This document shows positions 1 through 7,434 of a stretch of 64,000 nucleotides of DNA, in pieces (position 1 is the first letter of the stretch; each line of letters begins with the position of its first letter). The notes beneath the pieces are model-generated. The model made no database searches. It saw nothing but the letters and a program-made list of their open reading frames with translations, and was not told where the DNA came from. The stretch is taken from positions 62,001-126,000 of the forward strand of contig NZ_FNHV01000024.1 in NCBI RefSeq assembly GCF_900103585.1, given 5' to 3'. The stretch comes from Streptomyces sp. cf386. GTDB lineage: Bacteria; Actinomycetota; Actinomycetes; Streptomycetales; Streptomycetaceae. The translations under genes and the position numbers were made by a program.

Positions 1-1193
1 GCCGCCAGCTCCTGCTGCCAGCCCGCCACCACCTCGTCGGCGCTCGCACCCGCGTCGATCATCGTGCGCACCTGGGTGGAACCGGTGAGCTTGTCGATCC
101 AGTTGTCGGCGCGCCAGGCGAAGCCGCTCCAGGCCCTCTTGGCGGTCACCAGCAGGGCGATTCCGGTACGGACGGGGTCGTACGCCGCGCGATCGTGGAC
201 GTGGACCTGGACGCCGCCGATGGTCTTGCCCTGGAACTTCGAGAACGTGGGCGCGAAGTACGCCTCCCTGAAGTGCACGCCGGACAGGGCGAGTTCGTTC
301 GCCGTCGCCGCCCAGCGTCCGTCGATGTTTTCCGCGCCCAGCAGTTCGAAGGGGCGGGTGGTGCCGCGTCCCTCCGAGAGGTTCGTGCCCTCGAAGAGAC
401 AGGTGCCGGAGTACACCAGCGCCGTGTCCGGGGTCGGCATGTTCGGGCTCGGCGGCACCCAGGGCAGGCCCGAGGCGTCGAAGAAGTCGGACCGCCGCCA
501 GCCCGTCATCCGCACGGTCTCCAGCGAGACCGGGGTGGTGAGGAACTCCCCGTTGAACAGCCGCGCCAACTCGGCGACCGTCATGCCGTGCGCCTGCGAG
601 ATGGGCTGACGGCCCACGAAGGTCGCGAACTCCTTGTGGAGCACGGGGCCTTGGGCCGCTCGGCCGGTCACCGGGTTCGGGCGGTCGAGGACCACGAAGC
701 GCTTGCCTGCCAGCTGGGCCGCCTCCATGCAGTCGTAGAGGGTCCAGATGTAGGTGTAGAAGCGGGCGCCCGCGTCCTGGATGTCGAAGACGACGGTGTC
801 GACGCCGGAGGTGGTGAAGATGTCGGCGAGGGGGCGGCCGCTCTTGAGGTACGTGTCGTAGACCGGGAGGCCGGTGGCCGGGTCGTCGTAGCGGCCTTCG
901 GAGCCGCCTGCCTGGGCGGTGCCCCGGAAGCCGTGTTCTGGGCCGAAGACGGCCCTCAGGTTCACCCTTTCGTCGGCATGCATGACGTCTACGATGTGGC
1001 GGACGTCTCGGGTGACGCCGGTGGGGTTGGTGACGATTCCGACCTTCTGGCCTTCGAGGACCGAGTAGCCGTCGGCTGCGAGCCGCTCGAAGCCGGTGCG
1101 CAATTGCCTGTGGCGCTCGGACGCCGACGCTGCCGAAGGGACGGCTGCTGCTGCCGTTGTCGCTGCGAGGAGTGCTCGTCTGGATAGGCGCAT
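1..1193 (-). CDS. DUF1343 / NamZ-like exo-beta-N-acetylmuramidase, 3' end cut by window edge
   Basis: This is an exported protein of the DUF1343 family. B. subtilis NamZ of this family releases terminal MurNAc from peptidoglycan fragments, so a role in cell-wall recycling or scavenging is inferred. The ATG at 1193 begins MRLSRRALLAATTAAAA, a twin-arginine-like signal peptide ending near ASA-SE. The mature part shows family blocks such as VGIVTNPTGVTRD, FGPEHGFRG and DIQDAGARFYTY, then RPNPV and an SEGRGTT segment. About 397 codons lie in the window and the C-terminus is missing at the left edge. It stands alone, divergent from the SDR gene. The family assignment is firm; the exact substrate is inferred. 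Confidence 0.85.
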   Translation of the reverse strand, partial: MRLSRRALLAATTAAAAVPSAASASERHRQLRTGFERLAADGYSVLEGQKVGIVTNPTGVTRDVRHIVDVMHADERVNLRAVFGPEHGFRGTAQAGGSEGRYDDPATGLPVYDTYLKSGRPLADIFTTSGVDTVVFDIQDAGARFYTYIWTLYDCMEAAQLAGKRFVVLDRPNPVTGRAAQGPVLHKEFATFVGRQPISQAHGMTVAELARLFNGEFLTTPVSLETVRMTGWRRSDFFDASGLPWVPPSPNMPTPDTALVYSGTCLFEGTNLSEGRGTTRPFELLGAENIDGRWAATANELALSGVHFREAYFAPTFSKFQGKTIGGVQVHVHDRAAYDPVRTGIALLVTAKRAWSGFAWRADNWIDKLTGSTQVRTMIDAGASADEVVAGWQQELA

Positions 1194-1243
1194 GGGGGGC
1201 ACGGTATTGCTCCCGCAGATTGGGGGGAAGGTGCGGGTGATTC

Positions 1244-1299
1244 GTGGCTTGTCGCGCCCTGCGGCGGAGCCGCATATAGATGCAGCCCGCGCCCCTTGA
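1244..1299. repeat. Dispersed palindromic intergenic repeat, copy 1
   Basis: A short element with the core GCGGCGGAGCCGCATAT followed by a GATGCAGCCCGCGCCCCTT-like tail. Closely similar copies lie at 31631-31686 and, inverted, at 59370-59424. The core GCGGC-GGA-GCCGC can fold as a hairpin. It lies in the gap between two divergent genes. The element resembles a widespread Streptomyces intergenic repeat I have seen in many genomes; its function is unknown. Confidence 0.7.
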
Positions 1300-1325
1300 C
1301 GGCGTTGCAGCCGCCCTTCCCAGTC

Positions 1326-1343
1326 ACATACCGACCGGTTAGT
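1326..1343. promoter_or_regulatory. Probable TetR-family operator upstream of the SDR-ligase-tetR operon
   Basis: The sequence ACATACCGACCGGTTAGT contains the imperfect dyad CCGAC-CG-GTTAG and lies about 38 bases before the SDR start. The first 14 bases match, apart from one or two changes, the palindrome that precedes the divergently placed kinase-dehydrogenase operon (6845-6864, read on the minus strand). Two matching sites flanking one cassette that encodes its own TetR protein point to autoregulation and co-regulation. No footprint data are visible here; this is inference from the repeated motif. Confidence 0.6.
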
Positions 1344-1380
1344 CTGGACCTCGCAGGAGAGCCGCAGTCGAAGGAGACCG

Positions 1381-2154
1381 ATGGTGGAAGCCGTTCAGGG
1401 TGCCGGAGTCGTCGTTACCGGGGCTGGGGGTGGCATCGGCGCGGCCCTTGCCCGGCGCTTTGCTGCTGAGGGGGCCCGGGTCGTCGTCAACGACCTGGAT
1501 GCCGGGAAGGCCGAGGCGGTCGCCGGCGAGATCGGCGGCATCGCAGTGCCCGGCGACGCGTCCGCCATCGTCGGCGACGCCCGGGACGCCCTCGGCGGCA
1601 CCGTCGATGTCTACTGCGCCAACGCGGGCGTCGCCTTCGGCGGGCCGGACCTCGCCGATCTCGCCGATGACAAGGCCTGGTCGCTGTCCTGGGACGTCAA
1701 CGTCATGGCACACGTGCGTGCCGCCCACGAGCTGCTTCCCCAGTGGCTGGAGCGGGGCAGCGGGCGGTTCGTCTCCACCGTGTCCGCCGCCGGGCTGCTC
1801 ACCATGATCGGCGCCGCGCCCTACGCGGTCACCAAACACGGGGCGTACGCCTTCGCCGAGTACCTGTCGCTGACGTACCGGCACCGCGGCCTGAAGGTCC
1901 ACGCCATCTGCCCGCAGGGTGTGCGCACCGACATGCTGGACGCCACCGGCAGCGCGGGGGACCTGGTGCTGAAGCCCACCGCCATCGCGGCGGAGGACGT
2001 GGCGGACGCCCTGTTCAAGGGGATGGAGGAGGATCGGTTCCTGATCCTTCCGCACCCCGAGGTCGCCGGGTACTACCAGGCGCGGGCCGCCGAGCCCGAC
2101 CGCTGGCTGGGCAACATGAACCACCTCCAGCAGAAGTGGGAGGCAAGCCTGTGA
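1381..2154 (+). CDS. SDR-family NAD(P)-dependent oxidoreductase
   Basis: A 257-residue classical short-chain dehydrogenase. It has the cofactor loop TGAGGGIG at residues 13-20, NAGV near 81-84 and a catalytic Ser135-Tyr148-Lys152 set in VSTVSAAG and YAVTK. The start ATG follows AAGGAG. Its stop overlaps the GTG of the downstream acyl-CoA ligase (GTGA), so the two are translationally coupled. In the Pseudomonas levulinate pathway an SDR (LvaD) interconverts 4-oxo and 4-hydroxy acyl-CoA. The same role is a reasonable guess here because of the kinase and dehydrogenase encoded opposite, but an ordinary hydroxyacyl or alcohol dehydrogenase is equally compatible with the sequence. Confidence 0.85.
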   Translation: MVEAVQGAGVVVTGAGGGIGAALARRFAAEGARVVVNDLDAGKAEAVAGEIGGIAVPGDASAIVGDARDALGGTVDVYCANAGVAFGGPDLADLADDKAWSLSWDVNVMAHVRAAHELLPQWLERGSGRFVSTVSAAGLLTMIGAAPYAVTKHGAYAFAEYLSLTYRHRGLKVHAICPQGVRTDMLDATGSAGDLVLKPTAIAAEDVADALFKGMEEDRFLILPHPEVAGYYQARAAEPDRWLGNMNHLQQKWEASL

Positions 2155-3818
2155 CCGACACCTCCCGCTACTCCGCCAAGCCCTGGCTGGCCCTGCTCAG
2201 CGACGCCCAGCGCGCGCCGATAGCCCCCGCCGACTCCCTCGTGCACGCCCTGCGCCGCGTCGCCGCCGACACCCCGGAGGGCGTCTTCCTCGCCTACTTC
2301 GACGGCCGGCTGACCTACCGCGAGGTCGACGAGCTCAGCGACTCCGTCGCCGGGCACCTCGCCGCCCGCGGTCTGGAGCGCGGCGACCGGGTGGCGATCC
2401 TGCTGCAGAACTCCCCGCACTTCGTGCTCGCCCTGCTCGGCGCCTGGAAGGCGGGGGCGGTCGTCGTGCCCGTCAACCCGATGTACAAGTCGGGGGAGGT
2501 CACCCATGTCCTGCGGGACGGCGAGGTGGCCGCGCTGATCTGTTCCGACCGGGCCTGGGCGTCGTATCTGCGCGAGACGGCGGCCGACTCGCCGGTGCGG
2601 ATCGTGCTCACCGGGTGCGAGTTGGATTTCCAGACGCGCGACGACGCGCGCGTGCTGTCCTTCGAGCGGCTCCCGCAGGCCGAGGACGCCGACGACCTGG
2701 CGGCGGTCGCCCGCGGCGGGCACAAGGCGCCGGAAGGACGCAACCTCGGCCCGTCCGACATCGCGCTGATCAGCTACACCTCGGGCACCAGCGGCACGCC
2801 CAAGGGCGCCACCAACACGCACGGCAACATCATGTACAACGCCGAGCGGCAGCGCACCGGGCTGGAGCTGCCCGAGGCGCCCGTCTACTTCGCGCTGGCT
2901 CCGCTCTTCCACATCACCGGGATGGTGTGCCAGCTCGGTGCCTGTCTCAACAGCGCGGGCACGCTGGTGCTGGCGTACCGCTTCGAGGCGGGTGTCGTGC
3001 TGGACGCGTTCGCCGAGCACGGGCCGCACTACACCGTCGGCCCGTCGACCGCGTTCATGGCGCTGGCCGCCCACCCGGCCGTCACCCGCGACCACTTCGC
3101 GTCCTTCCGGATGATCTCCTCCGGCGGCGCCCCGCTGCCGCCCGCCCTGGTGGAGAAGTTCCGGGCCGGCTTCGGGCCGTACATCCGCAACGGCTACGGC
3201 CTCACCGAGTGCACCGCCCCCTGCGCCTCCGTCCCGCCCGGCCTGGAGGCCCCCGTCGACCCGGTCTCCGGGACGCTTGCCGTGGGGCTCCCGGGGCCCG
3301 AGACGGTCGTACGGATCGTCGACGACCAGGGCGCCGAGGTGCCCTTCGGCGAGCAGGGCGAGATCCTCGTACGGGGGCCGCAGGTCATCCCCGGATACTG
3401 GCGGCGGCCCGAGGCCACCGCCGAGACCTTCCCCGACGGCGAGCTGCGCACCGGCGACATCGGCTTCATGGACGCCGAGGGCTGGCTGTACGTCGTCGAC
3501 CGCAAGAAGGACATGATCAACGCGTCCGGCTTCAAGGTGTGGCCGCGCGAGGTCGAGGACGTGCTCTACACGCACCCGGCGGTGCGCGAGGCGGCCGTCG
3601 TGGGGGTGCCCGACGGGTACCGCGGGGAGACCGTCAAGGCGTACATCAGCCTCCGTCCGGGTGCCGAGGCGGACCCCGACGCACTCGCCGCGTACTGCAA
3701 GGAGAGACTGGCCGCCTACAAATATCCGCGGCAGGTGGAGGTCCTGCCCGACTTGCCGAAGACGGCTAGTGGGAAGATCCTCCGTCGGGAACTTCGTTCC
3801 CGCGCGAACGACGGCTAG
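2151..3818 (+). CDS. Long-chain/medium-chain acyl-CoA synthetase (AMP-binding)
   Basis: A 555-residue ATP-dependent acyl-CoA ligase of the ANL superfamily. It activates a carboxylic acid through an acyl-adenylate. Visible motifs are the P-loop-like SYTSGTSGTPKG near residue 208, GYGLTECTAP near 348, the TGDIGFMD hinge region and the C-terminal KTASGKILRREL with the adenylation lysine. The GTG start overlaps the SDR stop by four bases, which fixes the start. Substrate chain length cannot be read from sequence. The neighbours (SDR, APH-type kinase, acyl-CoA dehydrogenase) suggest it feeds a hydroxylated or keto acid into the pathway. Confidence 0.9.
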   Translation: MTDTSRYSAKPWLALLSDAQRAPIAPADSLVHALRRVAADTPEGVFLAYFDGRLTYREVDELSDSVAGHLAARGLERGDRVAILLQNSPHFVLALLGAWKAGAVVVPVNPMYKSGEVTHVLRDGEVAALICSDRAWASYLRETAADSPVRIVLTGCELDFQTRDDARVLSFERLPQAEDADDLAAVARGGHKAPEGRNLGPSDIALISYTSGTSGTPKGATNTHGNIMYNAERQRTGLELPEAPVYFALAPLFHITGMVCQLGACLNSAGTLVLAYRFEAGVVLDAFAEHGPHYTVGPSTAFMALAAHPAVTRDHFASFRMISSGGAPLPPALVEKFRAGFGPYIRNGYGLTECTAPCASVPPGLEAPVDPVSGTLAVGLPGPETVVRIVDDQGAEVPFGEQGEILVRGPQVIPGYWRRPEATAETFPDGELRTGDIGFMDAEGWLYVVDRKKDMINASGFKVWPREVEDVLYTHPAVREAAVVGVPDGYRGETVKAYISLRPGAEADPDALAAYCKERLAAYKYPRQVEVLPDLPKTASGKILRRELRSRANDG

Positions 3819-3857
3819 ACAGCGAGCAACATTCCCGGAAAGGCGGGTGGCGGGACA

Positions 3858-4451
3858 GTGGCCAGGACGACGGACGGAGACGGTACGCCCGTCCCCCAGC
3901 GGCTGCTCGCCGCCGCCACCCGGCTCTTCGCCGAGCAGGGCTACGACCGCACCTCGGTGCAGGAGATCGTGGAGGCGGCCGGCGTCACCAAGGGGGCGCT
4001 GTACCACTACTTCGGTTCCAAGGACGACCTTCTGCACGAGGTGTACGCGCGCGTGCTGCGCGTTCAGCAGGAGCGGCTGGACGCCTACGCGGACGCCGAC
4101 GAGCCCATCGAGAAGCGGCTGCGGGGCGCGGCGGCGGATGTCGTGGTGACGACCATCGATAACCTCGACGACGCGATGATCTTCTTCCGCTCCATGCACC
4201 ACCTGAGCCCGGAGAAGAACAAGCAGGTGCGCGCCGAGCGCCGGCGCTACCACGAACGCTTCCGTGCGCTCATCGAGGAGGGCCAGGAGTCGGGCGTCTT
4301 CTCCAGGGCGACCCCGGCCGACCTGGTGGTGGACTACCACTTCGGGTCCGTCCACCATCTGTCGACCTGGTACCGGCCCGACGGCCCGATGAGCCCCCAG
4401 GAGGTCGCCGACCAGCTGGCGGACCTGCTGCTGCGAGCGCTGCGGCCGTAA
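3858..4451 (+). CDS. TetR-family transcriptional regulator of the acyl-CoA cassette
   Basis: A 197-residue TetR-type repressor. The N-terminal helix-turn-helix region reads VQEIVEAAGVTKGALYHYF at roughly residues 35-53. The rest is a helical ligand-binding domain, as in fatty-acyl-CoA responsive members such as PaaR or FadR types. It starts with GTG 39 bases after the ligase stop and probably shares its transcript. Matching operator-like palindromes at 1326 and 6845 flank the cassette, so it likely represses both arms and is released by an acyl-CoA intermediate. The ligand is inferred. Confidence 0.88.
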   Translation: MARTTDGDGTPVPQRLLAAATRLFAEQGYDRTSVQEIVEAAGVTKGALYHYFGSKDDLLHEVYARVLRVQQERLDAYADADEPIEKRLRGAAADVVVTTIDNLDDAMIFFRSMHHLSPEKNKQVRAERRRYHERFRALIEEGQESGVFSRATPADLVVDYHFGSVHHLSTWYRPDGPMSPQEVADQLADLLLRALRP

Positions 4452-4491
4452 CCACCGCATTCCGGAGCATGGGGCGCGTTCCGGAGCATGA

Positions 4492-4525
4492 GTAAGGGGC
4501 GACCGCATGAGCGGCCGCCCCTTAC
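4492..4525. terminator. Bidirectional rho-independent-type hairpin
   Basis: Inverted repeat GTAAGGGGCGACCGC / GCGGCCGCCCCTTAC with a four-base ATGA loop and a single internal mismatch. It sits between the convergent tetR and acyl-CoA dehydrogenase genes and can stop transcription from both sides. There is no long U tract, as is usual in Streptomyces. Confidence 0.8.
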
Positions 4526-4535
4526 CTACGTCCCG

Positions 4536-5750
4536 TTACAGGTACTTCTTCAACTCCCGCCGCGCCAGCGACCGCTGGTGCACCTCGTCCGGCCCGTCGG
4601 CGATCATCAGCGTCCGCGCGCTGGCGTACAGCTCGGCCAGCGGGAAGTCCTGGCTGACGCCGCCCGCGCCGTGCAGCTGGATCGCCCGGTCGATGATGTC
4701 GACGACGGCACGCGGCGTGGCGATCTTGATGGACTGGATCTCCGTGTGGGCGCCCTTGTTGCCGACGGTGTCCATCAGCCAGGCCGTCTTCAGCACCAGC
4801 AGCCGCAGCTGCTCGACCGTCACCCGCGCGTCGGCGATCCAATTGTGGACCACGCCCTGCTGGGCCAGCGCCTTGCCGAACGCCGTACGGGACACGGCCC
4901 GGCGGCACATCAGCTCGATCGCCCGCTCGGCCATGCCGATCAGCCGCATGCAGTGGTGGATCCGGCCGGGGCCGAGCCGTGCCTGGGCGATCGCGAACCC
5001 GCCGCCCTCCTCACCGATGAGGTGGGACACCGGCACGCGCGCGTGGTCGAAGATCACCTCGGCGTGACCGCCGTGTGAGTGGTCCTCGTAGCCGAACACC
5101 TGCATGGCGCGCTTGACGGTCACACCCGGGGTGTCACGAGGCACCAGCACCATGGACTGCTGACGCCGGATGTCCTCGCCGTCCGGGTCCGTCTTGCCCA
5201 TCACGATGAAGATCTTGCAGTCCGGGTTCATCGCCCCGGAGATGTACCACTTGCGGCCCGTGATGACGTACTCGTCGCCGTCCCGCTCGATCAGCGTGGT
5301 GATGTTGGTGGCGTCGGAGGAGGCCACGTCCGGCTCGGTCATCGCGAACGCCGAGCGGATCTCACCGGCCAGCAGCGGCTCCAGCCACTGCTTCTTCTGC
5401 TGCTCGTCGGCGAACTGGGCCAGCACCTCCATGTTCCCCGTGTCGGGCGCCGCGCAGTTCGTGGCCGTCGGTGCCAGGTGCGGGGAGCGGCCGGTGATCT
5501 CGGCGAGCGGGGCGTACTGGAGGTTGGTGAGCCCGGCGCCGTGCTCGGCGTCCGGGAGGAACAGGTTCCACAGGCCCTGCCTGCGCGCCTCCGCCTTCAG
5601 CTCCCCGACCACGGCCGGCGTGTCCCACGGGGACGCCAGCGCGGCCCGCTGCTCCTCCGCGACCGCCTCGGCCGGGTAGACGTACTCGTCCATGAAGGCC
5701 AGCAGCTTGCCGCGCAGCTCCTCGGTGCGTGCGTCGAACGCGAAGTCCAT
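4536..5750 (-). CDS. Acyl-CoA dehydrogenase, ACAD11/LvaC-like partner
   Basis: A 404-residue FAD-dependent acyl-CoA dehydrogenase. It carries the family signature SAFAMTEPDVASSDATN at about residues 133-149 and the C-terminal LHGAGGVSQDFPLA motif that contacts the flavin dimer. The gene follows the APH-type kinase with a gap of five bases, so both are on one transcript. In human ACAD10/ACAD11 a kinase and an acyl-CoA dehydrogenase are fused and act on 4-hydroxyacyl-CoAs; in Pseudomonas LvaA and LvaC are separate neighbours. This gene pair has the same composition. A plain beta-oxidation role remains possible. Confidence 0.88.
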   Translation of the reverse strand: MDFAFDARTEELRGKLLAFMDEYVYPAEAVAEEQRAALASPWDTPAVVGELKAEARRQGLWNLFLPDAEHGAGLTNLQYAPLAEITGRSPHLAPTATNCAAPDTGNMEVLAQFADEQQKKQWLEPLLAGEIRSAFAMTEPDVASSDATNITTLIERDGDEYVITGRKWYISGAMNPDCKIFIVMGKTDPDGEDIRRQQSMVLVPRDTPGVTVKRAMQVFGYEDHSHGGHAEVIFDHARVPVSHLIGEEGGGFAIAQARLGPGRIHHCMRLIGMAERAIELMCRRAVSRTAFGKALAQQGVVHNWIADARVTVEQLRLLVLKTAWLMDTVGNKGAHTEIQSIKIATPRAVVDIIDRAIQLHGAGGVSQDFPLAELYASARTLMIADGPDEVHQRSLARRELKKYL

Positions 5751-5755
5751 GTGCG

Positions 5756-6790
5756 TCAGCCTTCCTGGATGCCGTCTTGAAGAGTGGTCAGGCCGTGCTC
5801 GATGAAGACAGGGACCAGGTCGCCGATGCGGTCGAAGCCGCGGCCGACCGTCTGGCCCAGCGTGTAGCGGTAGTGGATGCCCTCCAGGATCACGGCGAGC
5901 TTGAACCAGGCGAACGCCGTGTACCAGGAGACCGCGGAGACGTCGCGTCCCGAGCGTGCGGCGTATCGCTCGATCAGTTCGGTGGGGGCGGGGTGCCCGG
6001 CCGCCTCGGCGGTCGTGGAGACCGGGGAGTCCGCCATGCCCAGCGGCATGCTGTACATCACCAGCAGGCCGAGGTCGGTGAGCGGGTCGCCGAGGGTCGA
6101 CATCTCCCAGTCGAGGATCGCCTTGATCTGGTCGTCGTCGCCGATCAGGACGTTGTCCAGCCGGTAGTCGCCGTGCACGACGGCCGCGGTGGGGGAGGCG
6201 GGCAGCCGCCGTCCGAGCGTCGCGTGCAGCTCGTCGATGCCGGCCAGCTCGCGGTTGCGGGAGGCGTCCAACTGCTTCCCCCAGCGCCGCAGTTGCCGGT
6301 CCAGGAAGCCCTCGGGGCGGCCGAAGTCCGCGAGCCCCACCTCCGCGGGATCCACCGCGTGCAGCTCGACGAGCGTGTCCACCAGCGACAGCACCGCGTC
6401 CCGGGTGCGCGCCGGGCCGAGCGGGGCGAGCTGGTCGGCGGTGCGGTACGGGGTGCCCTCGACGAACTCCATGACGTAGAAGGGCGACCCCAGCACCTCC
6501 TCGTCCTCGCACAGCAGCACGGGCCGCGGCACGGGGACGTTCGTCGGATGGAGCGCGCTGATGACCCGGTGCTCGCGCTTCATGTCGTGCGCCGTGGCCA
6601 GGACATGGCCGAGCGGGGGCCGCCGTACGACCCACTTCGAGGTGCCGTCGGACACCGCGTAGGTGAGGTTCGACCGTCCGCCCTCGATCAGCCGGCCGGT
6701 CAGCGGACCGTGCGCCAGACCGGGCCGCTCGCGCTCGAGCAGGCCGCGCAGCCGGTCGAGATCGAGACCGGGCGGATGGTCGGGGCTCAT
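5756..6790 (-). CDS. APH-type phosphotransferase (ACAD10/11 kinase or LvaA-like)
   Basis: A 344-residue aminoglycoside-phosphotransferase-fold kinase. The catalytic loop is HGDYRLDN (H206, D208, N213), followed by ILDWE with Asp227 in the metal-binding position, and the N-terminal strand carries EGGRSNLTY. This ACAD10/11 type usually phosphorylates the hydroxyl of hydroxyacyl-CoA rather than antibiotics. It is the first gene of a two-gene minus-strand operon with the acyl-CoA dehydrogenase. The ATG at 6790 is preceded by AGGAGCG. Antibiotic resistance is unlikely given this context, but the substrate is not proven. Confidence 0.87.
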   Translation of the reverse strand: MSPDHPPGLDLDRLRGLLERERPGLAHGPLTGRLIEGGRSNLTYAVSDGTSKWVVRRPPLGHVLATAHDMKREHRVISALHPTNVPVPRPVLLCEDEEVLGSPFYVMEFVEGTPYRTADQLAPLGPARTRDAVLSLVDTLVELHAVDPAEVGLADFGRPEGFLDRQLRRWGKQLDASRNRELAGIDELHATLGRRLPASPTAAVVHGDYRLDNVLIGDDDQIKAILDWEMSTLGDPLTDLGLLVMYSMPLGMADSPVSTTAEAAGHPAPTELIERYAARSGRDVSAVSWYTAFAWFKLAVILEGIHYRYTLGQTVGRGFDRIGDLVPVFIEHGLTTLQDGIQEG

Positions 6791-6844
6791 ACATCGCTCC
6801 TAATGGCAGGTGAACGAAGGCAGGTGAACGAGACCTGACTCATG

Positions 6845-6864
6845 ATGCCGACCAGTCGGTATGT
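6845..6864. promoter_or_regulatory. Second TetR-type operator, upstream of kinase-dehydrogenase operon
   Basis: On the minus strand the site reads ACATACCGACTGGTCGGCAT, a near-perfect palindrome CCGAC-TG-GTCGG. It lies about 55 bases upstream of the kinase start. Its left 13 bases match the site at 1326-1343 except for one C/T change. This symmetric copy is probably the stronger one and defines the consensus for the cassette's TetR protein. Confidence 0.65.
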
Positions 6865-6905
6865 AGTCCAGTGGGGGAGCCGAACGTGATCGGGGCCACG
6901 ATAGG

Positions 6906-6943
6906 CCGACAGCTCCCCGCGCGATGCGTCGGGGAGCTGTCGG
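6906..6943. terminator. Strong hairpin downstream of the histidine-rich gene
   Basis: Perfect 14-base inverted repeat CCGACAGCTCCCCG / CGGGGAGCTGTCGG with a 10-base loop. It lies about 85 bases beyond the stop of the minus-strand histidine-rich gene and just outside the promoter of the kinase operon, where it would block read-through. Confidence 0.75.
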
Positions 6944-7026
6944 TGGTGTCTTCTCGGCCAGTAAGGCTCAATGTCGGCCAATAAAGGCCGGGTGTGACCG
7001 GTGTGAATGGTGCGAGTGGTGCGAGC

Positions 7027-7323
7027 TCAGTGATCGTCCCAGTGGCCGTCGTGCGCGGCGTGCCGGTGGCCGTCGTGGACGTAGTCGACGTGGTCGCCGT
7101 GCAGGATGCTCTCGTGCCCGCAGTCGGCTCCGTGCTGATGGGTGTGGCCCTCGTGTGCGACGTGCCCGTCCGTCTCGCACTCGTCCCAGTGGCCCGCGTG
7201 CTCACGGTGGAGGTGGCCGTCGTGCGCGTAGTCGGTGTGGTCACCGTGCGGCACCGGGGTGTGCCCGCAGTCGGGGCCGTGGGTGTGCGTGTGGGAGGGG
7301 TGTTCCACGTGCAGGGTGGTCAT
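7027..7323 (-). CDS. Histidine-rich tandem-repeat protein, probable metal binding
   Basis: A 98-residue acidic and histidine-rich protein with no transmembrane or signal segment. The ATG at 7323 has GAAGGTGAG at good distance; longer starts are less likely. It is built of two consecutive units of about 38 residues. Each has HTH-HG-DCGH near its start, then HGDH-DY-HDGH and ends GHWDE or GHWDD. The Cys and His spacing in DCGH suggests zinc, nickel or copper binding, either buffering or chaperoning. I saw no Zur-type box upstream. No enzyme motif is present and the function is unknown. Confidence 0.75.
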   Translation of the reverse strand: MTTLHVEHPSHTHTHGPDCGHTPVPHGDHTDYAHDGHLHREHAGHWDECETDGHVAHEGHTHQHGADCGHESILHGDHVDYVHDGHRHAAHDGHWDDH

Positions 7324-7434
7324 GGTGCTCACCTTCGAAGGTGCGGGTTGTGACGTCGACAGGCTGCCACGCGAACGGCGCATATCAGGTCATTCGGCTT
7401 GCGTGGCGCCGTGCCAGCCCGGAGGGTCGGACCC

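Noticed and set aside
2073..4508. 811-codon open frame on the minus strand
   Set aside because: It is antisense to the ligase and tetR genes, which have clear family motifs; the frame lacks any domain and reflects GC-rich third positions.
5756..6790. Aminoglycoside resistance gene
   Set aside because: The APH fold belongs to the ACAD10/11-type kinases and the gene is paired with an acyl-CoA dehydrogenase.
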